A stretch of 64,000 nt of DNA from Levilactobacillus suantsaiihabitans (GCF_004745505.1 NZ_RKLX01000001.1:291596-355595), one strand, 5' to 3'. Counted from the first letter of the stretch, positions 1 to 8,606 are shown. Made by a program: numbers and translations. Notes: a model not told the origin generated them from the sequence alone.

Positions 1-84
1 GGTCGATAATGGCTGCCAATTGACCCCCACAAAAATCGCGATTCCTAAAATTAGGGCGAGTAACACCCGTCTGACAAGTTTCAC
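1..84 (-). CDS. 5' end of an unidentified gene with an N-terminal membrane segment (partial)
   Basis: Twenty-eight codons are open to the window edge from a GTG start at 84, preceded by a GGAAGGGAAGG ribosome binding site. The encoded start is MKLVRRVLLALILGIAIFVG, a two-arginine/lysine head followed by a hydrophobic stretch, so it is a signal peptide or membrane anchor. The remainder lies outside the window and the family cannot be named. It is transcribed in the same direction as the efflux pump gene upstream, but about 295 bp separate them. Confidence 0.5.
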   Translation of the reverse strand, partial: MKLVRRVLLALILGIAIFVGVNWQPLST

Positions 85-379
85 AGCGTGACCTTCCCTT
101 CCAACTCGCTTTGCCGTAAGCCGCTTCTAATTAGTTTGATTCTAGGCTATCTAGTTGTGGGCCGCAACTACTTTGCCCCGGGAATTTTCAAGCGCAGATT
201 TTTCTGGATTTAGTTCTAAAGACACTGGCTGGAGCTTGGTTTTCGACTGCTAGGTGCCATTTATCTTGGCCGGCCATGAAGCGGAGCACCGCCTAAGCCT
301 TGACGCGGCCCGGTCGTCTGACAAATTTTCTTATCAAAAAAAGACGCAGGGTCGCCCCCACGTCCGTTGCAATTTAAGT

Positions 380-1573
380 TTAATTTTCAGCAACCACTCG
401 CGAGTGGCGCATCACCAACCCCACCAGGCTCAGCAACATGCCCGCACACAGGGCCAACATGTACCACGGCAGCGTTTGGACCGTGCCGTTGTGCAACCAG
501 CTCATGCCATAAGTGAAGCCGCTGACCAGCAGGTAGTAACCCAGGCTGAACCAGCCACTGGCACTGCCCATGACGTCTTCGTAACCGATTAAGGCCCGAT
601 TCAAGGCGTTGGGCAGGGTCACGTTTAGCCCGAGAAAGGTCAGAAAGATGGTCACCAACATGGCGCGGGCGCTTTGCCCATACGCCGCGACGACTAAACC
701 GCCGCTAGCCAGCACGCTAAATCCCAAGCCGACCAAGGCCACCCGTTCCGGTGACCACCAGTTGAGCAACCAGTTGACCAACACGGCCCCCAAGAGGCTC
801 GCGCTCGCTAGGATCAGGCCCAGCCAGCCATAGTGCACGGCCGAATAGCCAAAATGGGTCATGAAGATGAATGGTGCTTCGGCGTAGTAACTAAACAACA
901 CACCGTTGATGCCACCGATCAATAGCCCATACCCCCAAACGACGCGGTCGGTCAACAGACGCCGAACCACGGCAACCTGATTGACGGGTGCAGCCGCCAC
1001 CGTTGTGGGCTGGGTCTCCGGCAAGCGGCTGAGGGCATACAGCCCCACCGCAACTGCCATGACTACCAACGTGCCAAAGACGCTACGATACCCAAAATAG
1101 GTCTGCATGATACCACCAATCAGGGGCCCCAAGGCCGGCGCCAACGCCATGGCGGCACTGGTACGGGCAAAGACCCGCGCGCCGGTCAGTCCACTAAAGC
1201 TTTCGCGCATGATGGTCTGCGTCACCACGGACCCGGCGCTGGCACCAAAGGCTTGAATCAGCCGACTGGCCAATAGCCAGGTAAAACTAGGACTCCAAAA
1301 GAGGCCCACATTTCCCAGCAAGTACACCCCTATTCCGGCTAACATGGCCGGACGCCGGCCCCATTTATCGGCCAGCTGGCCCCAAATCAAGACACCGATG
1401 GCAAAGGCCACAAAGTAACTGCTCATGGTCAATTGGACCCGGTTGGCACTCACCTGCAAGGCCGATTGTAGTTGCGGCAAGACTGGGGTGAAAATAGATT
1501 CGCTGATCTGGGGAAACCCCACCAGCGTAATGATCAGTCCCAAAGACGGGACGGTTTGACGGACGTTTTTCAC
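380..1573 (-). CDS. Bcr/CflA-type multidrug MFS transporter
   Basis: A 397-residue polytopic membrane protein with about 12 predicted segments, the usual length for drug:H+ antiporters of the major facilitator superfamily. The loop after segment 2 reads GQLADKWGRRPAM, the MFS motif A. The middle carries the pattern RLIQAFGASAGSV, typical of the Bcr/CflA subfamily. Expected role: proton-driven export of small drugs; the substrate cannot be told from sequence. The start is GTG at 1573 with an AAAGGAG site. A translated 21-codon leader precedes it and a hairpin covers its start codon, so expression is probably controlled by translational attenuation (see 1561-1613 and 1593-1658). Confidence 0.88.
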   Translation of the reverse strand: MKNVRQTVPSLGLIITLVGFPQISESIFTPVLPQLQSALQVSANRVQLTMSSYFVAFAIGVLIWGQLADKWGRRPAMLAGIGVYLLGNVGLFWSPSFTWLLASRLIQAFGASAGSVVTQTIMRESFSGLTGARVFARTSAAMALAPALGPLIGGIMQTYFGYRSVFGTLVVMAVAVGLYALSRLPETQPTTVAAAPVNQVAVVRRLLTDRVVWGYGLLIGGINGVLFSYYAEAPFIFMTHFGYSAVHYGWLGLILASASLLGAVLVNWLLNWWSPERVALVGLGFSVLASGGLVVAAYGQSARAMLVTIFLTFLGLNVTLPNALNRALIGYEDVMGSASGWFSLGYYLLVSGFTYGMSWLHNGTVQTLPWYMLALCAGMLLSLVGLVMRHSRVVAEN

Positions 1574-1613
1574 AAGTTTTCTCCTTTAAAAGTTAATCTA
1601 GGGAAAAACGTCC
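1561..1613 (-). promoter_or_regulatory. Hairpin sequestering the efflux pump start codon
   Basis: A perfect 11-bp inverted repeat: GGACGTTTTTC inside the leader ORF (1603-1613) and GAAAAACGTCC spanning the GTG start and first codons of the pump (1561-1571). The 31-nt loop holds the leader stop codon and the AAAGGAG ribosome binding site. Folding would bury the start codon; a ribosome stalled on the leader would free it. The geometry matches ermC/cat-type translational attenuators. Confidence 0.65.
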
Positions 1614-1658
1614 TTGGCCGTTTGCGGGGACACACGCCATTAAGTTATTCAGTTCCAT
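1593..1658 (-). CDS. Leader peptide upstream of the MFS efflux gene (21 aa)
   Basis: An ATG-initiated 21-codon ORF, beginning MELNNLMACVPANG and ending GRFSLD. It has its own ribosome binding site (AAAGGGG about 8 nt upstream), lies about 26 nt after the predicted transcription start, and stops 20 nt before the pump gene. Its Gly-Arg-Phe-Ser codons form the 5' arm of the hairpin that hides the pump start. No similarity to a known leader is recalled. The arrangement suggests that stalling by a ribosome-targeting compound induces the pump; that is inference. Confidence 0.6.
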   Translation of the reverse strand: MELNNLMACVPANGQGRFSLD

Positions 1659-1690
1659 GGGTTGTCACCCCTTTCGTTTAAAGTCCCTTT

Positions 1691-1719
1691 ACCATACGGG
1701 ATTCCATTGAAGTTGTCAA
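1691..1719 (-). promoter_or_regulatory. Sigma-A-type promoter of the leader/efflux transcript
   Basis: On the minus strand TTGACA (1714-1719), a 17-bp spacer and TATGGT (1691-1696). It lies directly upstream of the leader ORF with room for a short 5' end of about 26 nt. Confidence 0.7.
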
Positions 1720-1722
1720 CTC

Positions 1723-1748
1723 AAAAAAGCCAGGACCGCAGTCCCAGC
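1723..1748 (-). terminator. Intrinsic terminator after the HAD phosphatase gene
   Basis: On the minus strand a short hairpin, AGCTGGGACTGC then GGTCCTGGCT, is followed by TTTTTT directly after the stop codon of the HAD gene. It separates this gene from the efflux promoter just downstream. Confidence 0.65.
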
Positions 1749-1754
1749 TTCGAC

Positions 1755-2561
1755 TTACAACACAAATTGTTGAATCGCATCCGCCACACCCGACTCAAAG
1801 TCGTGCGGTGTCACGAACTTAGCGACTTGTTTGACCTCAGGAATCCCGTTAGCCACGGAGACTGGCATGCCGACTTTGGTCAACATCCCCAAGTCATTGG
1901 CGTTGTCCCCGATGGCCATGATCTCATCGGCGCTGACGCCCAATTGCCGGCCCAGATCCAAGATGGCCGTACCCTTGTCCACGCCGGCATGATTGACTTC
2001 CATGTAAATGCCGGAGGAATAGGTACAGTTGATCTGGTCAAAGGCCGCGGTGATGGCGTCATACACGGCACGCCGCACGGCCAGATCCGGATTCATCACG
2101 ATGACTTTCATGATGCGGTCGTCGGCAAACTGATCAAATGACCCAGTCAGCTCATCAAAGGTCACCCCGCGCGTCTTCAGGTAGGCCATGTCATCCGCCC
2201 GGGGCCGGTAAATGTACAAGTGATCCAGCGTATAGACGTGAATGTCCACATCGAACTGTGTCATGATGTCAAAGGCCTTCTTGGCCTCGACAAACGGCAT
2301 TTGATTGCTGACGATGACCCGGTTGTCTTGGTTTTCAACAACCACCCCACCGTTGTACGACACGACGTATTCGCCCGGCTGCTGGTACAGATGCAACTTC
2401 TTCAAGAGGTTCTGTACGGTCAAGAAACTGCGCCCGGTGTTGGGGACAAACTTGACCCCGCGTGCCGAAGCGGCCGCAATGGCATCGATGTTGGCCTGTG
2501 AGATACTGCCATCCGTCCGCAACAACGTCTCGTCTAAATCACTGGTAATAATCTTGTACAA
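1755..2561 (-). CDS. Cof-type HAD-IIB family phosphatase
   Basis: A 268-residue cytoplasmic phosphatase of the Cof/YidA type (HAD subfamily IIB). Motif I is DLDETLL near residue 8 with the nucleophilic Asp. The C-terminal motif IV GDNANDLGML supplies the Mg2+-binding Asp residues, and a lysine motif (IMKVIVMN) lies between. Length is normal for the family. Members hydrolyse small phosphorylated metabolites such as sugar phosphates or flavin and pyridoxal phosphates; the substrate cannot be assigned. It is monocistronic, ending in a terminator at 1723-1748. Confidence 0.9.
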   Translation of the reverse strand: MYKIITSDLDETLLRTDGSISQANIDAIAAASARGVKFVPNTGRSFLTVQNLLKKLHLYQQPGEYVVSYNGGVVVENQDNRVIVSNQMPFVEAKKAFDIMTQFDVDIHVYTLDHLYIYRPRADDMAYLKTRGVTFDELTGSFDQFADDRIMKVIVMNPDLAVRRAVYDAITAAFDQINCTYSSGIYMEVNHAGVDKGTAILDLGRQLGVSADEIMAIGDNANDLGMLTKVGMPVSVANGIPEVKQVAKFVTPHDFESGVADAIQQFVL

Positions 2562-2739
2562 ACTGATTCGCTCCCTCTGTGGTTTAGACCTAGTGTACCA
2601 TGGTGTAGACCAATCTGGGAAGGGGGATGCCGGATTCAGCTACCGGTAAACATCATTTCTTTTGGCCGCTTTTACGACAGCCAAAACTATGACGCGTCAC
2701 TGTTCCGTCTTCATCAGAGATTCCCTAAAAGAAATCCGC

Positions 2740-3609
2740 TTACTTCAAATACAACTTCTGTAGCTTCGTCCGATCCGCCTTCGTCAGGCCCAGGCCCTTT
2801 TGCAGGTATTTGTCGACGGAACCGTACTTCTTATTGATGGCGGAGAAAGCCGCGTTCAAATAAGACTTCTTGACGACCATCATATCCGTCATCAGCTTGA
2901 TAGTCGCGGCATCGGCACCCTTGTCTTTCAGCTGCTTGATGGCTGCCTTATTGCTGGCCGCCAGATACTTGTTGGACAACAGGTAATCGCTCATGACCGT
3001 CTTACGGCTAACGCCCAGCGCAGACAGCACTAACGCCGTGCCAATCCCAGTACGGTCCTTACCAGCCGTGCAGTGCCAGAGCACCGCTTGCCCTTTGGGA
3101 TTCTTCAAGAGAATCTTGAACAGCTGCTTGTAGGCCTTCTTGCCTTGGGCACTCGTCACCATGGCCTTGTAGCCGTTCTCCATGATCTTCACGCCATCCT
3201 TACTGGTCATGGAAAATTGCTGAGAAACATCCTTGACCACGGGATCGAATTTGTAGGTCACACCAGAGATCTTCACGTCGGGTGCCTTGGCTGCTTCGGC
3301 CTTGGACCGTAAGTCGACGTCGGTACGGACGTGATAGACTTTCTTGAGTTTTTGCGCATCTGCCTTGGTCAGCTTATTCAAGGCTGCTGCCCGCAGTAAC
3401 ACATGCCGCTTAACGGTCTTACCCGTCTTGGTCCGGTAGCCGCCTAAGTCACGGACATTTTCCGCACCTTGTAACTTGATCTGCTTGCCTGCCTGCGCGG
3501 TCGTGGCGTGAGTCGCCGCCTGAACGGGGGTCGCAACGGTCTGGGCACCCAGTCCCAGAGTCATGATGAGTGCACCTACTGATAAGCCTAAACGTAATTT
3601 GGATTTCAA
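2740..3609 (-). CDS. Secreted tyrosine-protein phosphatase (Y_phosphatase3/LipA-like)
   Basis: A 289-residue protein with an N-terminal signal peptide (MKSKLRLGLSVGALIMTLGL, cleavage expected near AQAATHA). The mature protein starts with ENVRDLGGY, the conserved entry motif of bacterial LipA-like protein tyrosine phosphatases. The catalytic P-loop is HCTAGKDRTG (Cys and Arg of CX5R present), so it should be active. Listeria LipA, the family reference, acts on phosphoproteins or phosphoinositides outside the cell. The gene stands alone with a GAGGGATTC ribosome binding site. Export is inferred from the signal peptide; no anchor is visible. Confidence 0.85.
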   Translation of the reverse strand: MKSKLRLGLSVGALIMTLGLGAQTVATPVQAATHATTAQAGKQIKLQGAENVRDLGGYRTKTGKTVKRHVLLRAAALNKLTKADAQKLKKVYHVRTDVDLRSKAEAAKAPDVKISGVTYKFDPVVKDVSQQFSMTSKDGVKIMENGYKAMVTSAQGKKAYKQLFKILLKNPKGQAVLWHCTAGKDRTGIGTALVLSALGVSRKTVMSDYLLSNKYLAASNKAAIKQLKDKGADAATIKLMTDMMVVKKSYLNAAFSAINKKYGSVDKYLQKGLGLTKADRTKLQKLYLK

Positions 3610-3839
3610 GAGAATCCCTCCTAGAATTTAATTCTTAACTAGGATAGCAGGCCACTGTAGATTTTCCGTATCAGTTACGTAAAATTTTGGTAGACGTTAT
3701 ACAATTATATTTATCATTGCGCCCCACACCCCAAGCTCCGCAACACTTTTGCCCACCGACCAATTGACCAATAAACGGCGACACCCCTGCTCACGATTTG
3801 TGATACCATGAACTTAGAATCTACAAGGAGGTAATTTGG

Positions 3840-4583
3840 ATGACTGCACGTTTACAAAACAAGACGGCCTTGATCACGGGTGGTGCCGGCGGAATCGGTA
3901 TCGGCATTGCCAAATGCTACTTACGGGAGGGCGCCCGCGTAATCTTGTCTGACCTACAAGAAAGCGATGGCGAACGGGCCCTGGTCCGCGACCACGACAC
4001 CGCTAGTTTCGTCACCCTAGACGTGACGGACGAGACGGCTTGGCAAACCACAATTGGCGACATCGGCGACCAATTTGGCCAGCTCGATATTCTAGTCAAC
4101 TGCGCGGGCATTTTGCCGGAAATGAAGCCGCTGGATGAGATCACCCTACCCGAATGGCAACGGGTCATGGACATTAATTTGACCGGGAACTTCTTGGGCA
4201 TGAAACACGCCATCAAGGCCATGAAGGCAGCTGGTGGGTCCATCATCGACATTTCCTCGATTGCCGGCATGGTGGCCAGTCCCCTCATCTCGTCGTACTC
4301 GGCATCCAAGGGCGGCACGCGCATGCTGACCAAGGCCGCCGCCATCGACGCCACGACTAAGGGCTACAACATCCGCGTCAATTCGGTCCACCCCGGCGTC
4401 ATCAACACCCCGATGACCAGTGGTCCGAACGACCAGGTCGCCCAAGTCTCCGCGGCCATCCCCATGAAACGCGTCGGCCAACCGCAAGACATCGGCGAGA
4501 TCTGCGTCTACCTGGGTTCGGATGAATCCAACTACGTGACCGGGTCTGAATTCACGGTCGACGGCGGGTACACAGCGGTTTAA
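3840..4583 (+). CDS. SDR-family NAD(P)-dependent oxidoreductase (RADH-like)
   Basis: A 247-residue classical short-chain dehydrogenase/reductase. The cofactor motif is TGGAGGIGIGIA, with NCAG at the central position, catalytic Ser in ISSIAG and YSASKGG as the Tyr-x3-Lys pair. The C-terminus TGSEFTVDGGYTAV closely resembles the R-specific alcohol dehydrogenase of L. brevis and 3-alpha-hydroxysteroid-type SDRs, so ketone/alcohol interconversion is the likely reaction. An acidic residue after beta-2 (LSDLQESD) would favour NAD over NADP. A GGAGG site lies before the ATG. It is followed after 16 nt by a small antitoxin-like gene, probably in one transcript ended by the terminator at 4819-4853. 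Confidence 0.88.
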   Translation: MTARLQNKTALITGGAGGIGIGIAKCYLREGARVILSDLQESDGERALVRDHDTASFVTLDVTDETAWQTTIGDIGDQFGQLDILVNCAGILPEMKPLDEITLPEWQRVMDINLTGNFLGMKHAIKAMKAAGGSIIDISSIAGMVASPLISSYSASKGGTRMLTKAAAIDATTKGYNIRVNSVHPGVINTPMTSGPNDQVAQVSAAIPMKRVGQPQDIGEICVYLGSDESNYVTGSEFTVDGGYTAV

Positions 4584-4599
4584 CCAGAAGGAAAATGCC

Positions 4600-4812
4600 A
4601 TGACAGTTGTCAAAAAGCAACGAATCGGTCAAGAAAGCGTCCTGCCAGTTCCGGAAAATAGCAACAGTCCGTTTGAACAATACGAAGTCACCGCTGGTCG
4701 CGATGGTGCCATCGTTTTCTTACCCAAAAAGCTCAATCCATTCACGGATGAGCAAGTCATCAAAAAACGCAAAGGTGCACTAACCGATCATGACTCTTTC
4801 CCAACATCATAG
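4600..4812 (+). CDS. PemI/MazE-like orphan antitoxin (70 aa)
   Basis: A small protein whose N-terminus (MTVVKKQRIGQESVLPVP) follows the AbrB/MazE swapped-hairpin pattern. Its middle, with GAIVFLPKKLNPF, matches the C-terminal part of PemI/MazE antitoxins common in lactobacilli (consensus around IVYAPK-NPF). A PemK/MazF partner should follow, but a terminator and then the opposite-strand map gene come next. It is therefore an orphan antitoxin, a remnant or a regulator. It is linked to the SDR gene by a 16-nt gap and has an AGAAGG site. Confidence 0.6.
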   Translation: MTVVKKQRIGQESVLPVPENSNSPFEQYEVTAGRDGAIVFLPKKLNPFTDEQVIKKRKGALTDHDSFPTS

Positions 4813-4818
4813 GATATC

Positions 4819-4853
4819 AAAGGGGTCTGCGACTTGTTCGCGGACCCCTTTTT
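4819..4853. terminator. Bidirectional intrinsic terminator (SDR/antitoxin and map)
   Basis: A long hairpin, AAAGGGGTC..GCGA, loop CTTGT, TCGC..GACCCCTTTTT, flanked by A and T tracts on both sides. It ends the plus-strand SDR-antitoxin transcript and the convergent minus-strand map transcript. Confidence 0.9.
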
Positions 4854-4858
4854 GCTAA

Positions 4859-5647
4859 CTATTTTAATAAATACTGCGCATCCAACGCGTGGTCAAACGA
4901 CGTCAAAATCTTAGGACCGTCGTCCGTGATAACAATCGTGTGCTCGTATTGGCAGCTCCAACTGCCGTCGACCGTGCGAATCGTCCAACCGTCATCGGCC
5001 GGGGCACTGCACTCGTAGCTCCCGACATTGATCATCGGTTCGATGGTAATGGTCATCCCCGCCTTCAACCGCGTGCCATGACCGGCGCGACCGTAGTGCG
5101 GCACGTCTGGGTCCTCATGCATGGTCGGGCCAATGCCGTGGCCGATATAGTCGCGCACCACGCCGTATCCCAGCTGATTTTCCGCGTAGTCCTGGATGGC
5201 AAAGCCAATATCGCCGATGCGGTTGCCCACCACAGCCTGGTCGATACCCTTGTACAGTGCCTTAAGCGTGACGTCCATCAGCGTTTGCGTTTCGGCCGAC
5301 GGGGTGCCCGCCACAAAGGCATGGCAGGCGTCGCTCAGGTAGCCGTGATAGTCGATGACCGTGTCCATTTTGACCAAATCGCCGTCATGCAACACGATGT
5401 CCTTGCTGGGGCAGCCGTGGCAAATCATGTCGTTAACGCTGACGCAGGTCGAGTACCGGTACCCTTCGAAATTCAGTTCACCAGGCGTGGCGCCGTGACC
5501 CACGATATAGTTGTAGGAAAAGTGGTCGATATCCCAGGTAGTGATCCCGGGTTTAATGTAGTCTTCGAGTTCGTGGAAGAGGCCGACTAAGATGTCGCCC
5601 GCCGCCTGCATGCCATCGATCTCGCGTGGTGATTTTAATGCAATCAT
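4859..5647 (-). CDS. map: Methionine aminopeptidase, type I
   Basis: A 262-residue cytosolic metallopeptidase that removes the initiator Met from new proteins. The metal ligands are all present: Asp in KMDTVIDYHG, Asp in GYLSDACH, His in YIGHGIG, Glu in TIEPMIN and Glu in CQYEHTI. The start is the ATG at 5647 because AGGAGG lies 6 nt upstream; a longer frame to 5713 has no ribosome binding site. The neighbours are unrelated. Map is normally essential, and a second paralogue elsewhere cannot be excluded. Confidence 0.92.
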   Translation of the reverse strand: MIALKSPREIDGMQAAGDILVGLFHELEDYIKPGITTWDIDHFSYNYIVGHGATPGELNFEGYRYSTCVSVNDMICHGCPSKDIVLHDGDLVKMDTVIDYHGYLSDACHAFVAGTPSAETQTLMDVTLKALYKGIDQAVVGNRIGDIGFAIQDYAENQLGYGVVRDYIGHGIGPTMHEDPDVPHYGRAGHGTRLKAGMTITIEPMINVGSYECSAPADDGWTIRTVDGSWSCQYEHTIVITDDGPKILTSFDHALDAQYLLK

Positions 5648-5913
5648 GCTGTGCCTCCTGAGGTTTGGTTGTTTCTTTAGTATACCCCAAGCTAGTCGAA
5701 AAGAAATGACCAATTCTGGCCAGTCCGCTGCAAGATGACAGTCCGCCCCACCGCCAACGGTCAGTCAAATTTCTCAGGACCGCAATGCCAGTAGTGGCAA
5801 CGTTTTCACAACATTTTCAACCTGAAATCTCGTCAGCATCGTGTTATAATCAAAACCGCTTAAGCAAAAAATCCGATTTTATATAAATAATTATAAGGAG
5901 GTACCTGAGTTCC

Positions 5914-6831
5914 ATGTCATTATCCCCACTTGAACGCCGCGACTACCTGATTGGCTTTGCATTTGTCCTCTTGATGGTCGCGGCAGCAACGCTTCTCGGC
6001 GACTACGAAATCATTCTTCCCGAGATTGGCGCGCTGACGGCCGGCACTTGGATCTATCACAATAGCAGTTGGATCGCGCAGCCGTTTAAGATCTTCCTGG
6101 CCCCGTCCGGCACCGCAGTGATTGGCTTTCTGGTCAACCAGTTGAGCATCACCTACGCCGAAAAGGTCTACCTGACCCTGATTCTCATCTTACTGCTGCT
6201 CAGCGTGTTGCGCTCCACGCTGGCGCCTTCGTTTGCGACCGGGCTGTTGCCCATCATCATTGATGCCACGCACTGGTCCTTCATCATTGCCATCCTGGTC
6301 TTCACGTTGACGCTGACCGTGGGCGTGTTGTTACAGGGCCACTATCGCGGCAAGCCCGCGGGCCAACCGCTCCACGTCTCCCACATGCTGGGTTTCACGC
6401 TGGTCGCTTCCGTGTGGGTCGCGGCCGTGTGGCTAGCCGGTTTTCCCCAGATGGCGGGAATTCCGCCGGTACTGGTGGTCTTCTTCGAGGTCTCGCAGTT
6501 GCCCGACTATCCCGGCAAACTGGCCATTCGCCAAATTATCGCCTTAGCCGGCGCCGCGACGTTGGGCGTACTGATTCACACGCTGCTGGCCTCATGGCTG
6601 TTGACCACATTACTGGCATTACCGCTGGTTTTCGTGCTCCTGCAGCTGCTACACATCAAGCTGCCCGCAGCCTACGCCTTTCCACTGTTGGCACTGGTCC
6701 TACCAGCCAACATGTTTCACACGCTGCCGATTGCCGCGAGCCTGGCCGCCTGCTTCTTTCTGGGCACTGTCTTTGTCTTCCGCAAGGTTCTGGCGCACCA
6801 ACACGGCTTGGCTTCGGAAAATAACGGCTAG
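5914..6831 (+). CDS. Integral membrane protein, HPP-like, with internal duplication
   Basis: A 305-residue protein with 8-9 hydrophobic segments. Two halves look alike: an ILPEIGALTAGTWIY stretch before an APSGTAVIGFLVNQ stretch in the N-half, and an IPPVLVVFFEVSQ stretch before an ALAGAATLGVLIH stretch in the C-half. This two-repeat plan resembles HPP-family membrane proteins, some of which are linked to nitrite transport, but the HPP signature is weak. No substrate can be assigned. A TATAAT-like -10 lies near 5845 and an AAGGAGG site 12 nt before the ATG. A dispersed repeat fragment begins 13 nt after the stop. Confidence 0.55.
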   Translation: MSLSPLERRDYLIGFAFVLLMVAAATLLGDYEIILPEIGALTAGTWIYHNSSWIAQPFKIFLAPSGTAVIGFLVNQLSITYAEKVYLTLILILLLLSVLRSTLAPSFATGLLPIIIDATHWSFIIAILVFTLTLTVGVLLQGHYRGKPAGQPLHVSHMLGFTLVASVWVAAVWLAGFPQMAGIPPVLVVFFEVSQLPDYPGKLAIRQIIALAGAATLGVLIHTLLASWLLTTLLALPLVFVLLQLLHIKLPAAYAFPLLALVLPANMFHTLPIAASLAACFFLGTVFVFRKVLAHQHGLASENNG

Positions 6832-6843
6832 CTCATCTTTCAA

Positions 6844-6905
6844 CTGAAGGTTGAAAAACAAAATCAGCTGGAATTATTGTTATCATGCGACTCATGACGT
6901 TAAAA
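6844..6905 (-). repeat. Dispersed repeat end module (copy D1)
   Basis: About 62 bp that match, in inverted orientation, the right end of the composite repeat at 47407-47475 (shared core CTGAAGGTTGAAA, then AAATCAGCTGGAA, then TTGTTATCATGCGACTCATG). It also resembles 60001-60067. It lies immediately after the stop codon of the preceding membrane protein gene. Confidence 0.75.
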
Positions 6906-7082
6906 ATAGTCGATTTCAGTTTCAACTTTCAAATCTTTCAAAAAAACCACTGAAGCCAGTGGTACCAAGGGTCGACCGTCGTCGGCTCTTTTAATTTACA
7001 GAGATTTTACACAACCAAGACAGCCCTTTTACGTTGCTCTGATAAGCTAGAGCTTACTGCTACTTACAAAGGGGAATTTCTT

Positions 7083-7919
7083 GTGTTAGACATCATTAAA
7101 GCCATCATCCTAGGCATCATTGAAGGGGTCACCGAATTTCTACCGATCAGTTCCACGGGGCACCTGTACTTGGCCGACGAATTCATCAAGCTCGACGAAC
7201 CCACCGCTTTCATTAATATGTTTATGGTGGTCATCCAACTGGGCGCCATTCTGGCCGTGTTAGTTCTGTATTTCAACAAACTCAATCCGTGGGCTGCCAA
7301 TAAATCCCGGCTGGCCCGTCGACAAACTTGGTCGCTGTGGGTCAAGGTCGTGCTAGCCATCCTGCCCGCCGTCATCGTAGGACTGCCGCTCAACGACTGG
7401 ATGGACGCCCACCTGACCAGTTGGCCGGTCATTGCGACTACACTGATTCTGTACGGGATTTTATTTATCGTGATTGAAAATTACAACCGCACCAAAGCCC
7501 CCCACTTCACCGACCTCAACACCCTGCCGGTCAAACTGGCCATCCTCATCGGTTGCTTTCAGGTCCTCGCCATGGTGCCCGGCACCTCCCGTTCGGGGGC
7601 AACCATCCTCGGGGCCATTCTGCTGGGGACCTCCCGCTACGTGGCGACCGAATTTTCCTTTTTCCTGGCGATTCCAACCATGTTCGGCGCCTCGTCACTT
7701 AAGATCGTCAAATACCTGATTCACGGCAATACCTTCACTTATAGCCAGGTGATCATCCTCCTGACCGGCGTCATCGTCTCCTACATCGTGGCTTACTTGG
7801 CGATCAAATTTTTGCTGAGCTACATCCGTAACAATGATTTCAAACTCTTCGGGTGGTACCGAATTGCGCTGGGACTCATTGTCATGGTCTATTTTGGTTG
7901 GCAACACCTTTTTTCGTGA
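7083..7919 (+). CDS. uppP: Undecaprenyl-diphosphatase UppP/BacA
   Basis: A 278-residue integral membrane enzyme that dephosphorylates undecaprenyl pyrophosphate to recycle the lipid carrier of peptidoglycan and wall-polymer synthesis; overproduction gives bacitracin tolerance. Both signature regions are intact: [15 protein letters not shown] near residue 14 and [10 protein letters not shown] near residue 160. Hydrophobic segments and length are standard. The start is GTG at 7083 with an AAAGGGGA site. It appears monocistronic. Confidence 0.95.
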   Translation: MLDIIKAIILGIIEGVTEFLPISSTGHLYLADEFIKLDEPTAFINMFMVVIQLGAILAVLVLYFNKLNPWAANKSRLARRQTWSLWVKVVLAILPAVIVGLPLNDWMDAHLTSWPVIATTLILYGILFIVIENYNRTKAPHFTDLNTLPVKLAILIGCFQVLAMVPGTSRSGATILGAILLGTSRYVATEFSFFLAIPTMFGASSLKIVKYLIHGNTFTYSQVIILLTGVIVSYIVAYLAIKFLLSYIRNNDFKLFGWYRIALGLIVMVYFGWQHLFS

Positions 7920-8148
7920 CCTGCGAATAAACATGACTATGGACTATTGAAATATTTACTTAAATCCGCTGCCATTCCCATCACCATGCGGTTTTGGTGT
8001 AGTCTCATAAGGATTAATACCCCCAACAATGTCATATAACTTTACCTCGTTGTGACGGCCTTTTAATTGCGTAGTAACATGCCTGCAACATTCCTCGCGT
8101 ATGCTACTAGGTAGAGATTAACAAACGAGGAAGAGTGTTTAAAAAAAT

Positions 8149-8547
8149 ATGACTAAATTTAAAATCAAATTAGCTGCAATTTTATTAGTATTTGGGATCT
8201 CCTTTGGGATGATCACCAACGTTGCCACCAGTTTTAATTCGGAACCAACTGTGACCGCAGAAGCTGCTACGCTGTCTGCTAGCCAAAAGAAGAAAATCGC
8301 CAAGATCAACTCTGGTTTATCTAAGAAGCAAAAGGCGGCCAAGAAGTGGATTGCTTACCGCGAATCCCGCTACAGCTACACCGCTCGTAACGGTAACTGT
8401 TATGGTCGTTACCAATTACTGAAATCCTACTTGCACGGTGACTTATCCGCCGTCAACCAAGAAAAGACTGCCAACAAGTACGTGGCCGGTCGTTACGGTA
8501 CTTGGACCAAGGCCAAGTCTTTCTGGCAACATCACCACTGGTACTAA
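8149..8547 (+). CDS. Secreted Apf-like lysozyme-fold protein
   Basis: A 132-residue protein with a signal peptide (MTKFKIKLAAILLVFGISFG; cleavage likely after EAA). The C-terminal 75 residues match the end of lactobacillus aggregation-promoting factor (Apf)-type proteins: WIAYRESRYSYTARNGNCYG, then NQEKTANKYVAGRYGTW and KSFWQHHHWY. The Glu in AYRES corresponds to the predicted catalytic acid of a transglycosylase/lysozyme-like fold. It is shorter than classic Apf proteins because the repetitive middle is almost absent. Likely role: cell wall association or remodelling. It ends in a strong terminator. Confidence 0.8.
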   Translation: MTKFKIKLAAILLVFGISFGMITNVATSFNSEPTVTAEAATLSASQKKKIAKINSGLSKKQKAAKKWIAYRESRYSYTARNGNCYGRYQLLKSYLHGDLSAVNQEKTANKYVAGRYGTWTKAKSFWQHHHWY

Positions 8548-8570
8548 ACCAACAACTGAATTTAGCCATG

Positions 8571-8606
8571 ACCACCCGAGTGTAGACTGCGCTTGGGTGG
8601 TTTTTT
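8571..8606 (+). terminator. Intrinsic terminator after the Apf-like gene
   Basis: Hairpin ACCACCCGAG / CTTGGGTGGT followed by six T residues. Confidence 0.9.

Noticed and set aside
254..592. Plus-strand frame of 112 codons near the left edge
   Set aside because: Opposite the end of the MFS gene; His/Gln-rich translation without a ribosome binding site.
4889..5590. Plus-strand open frame opposite map
   Set aside because: Antisense shadow of a clear methionine aminopeptidase gene; no domain and no initiation signal.
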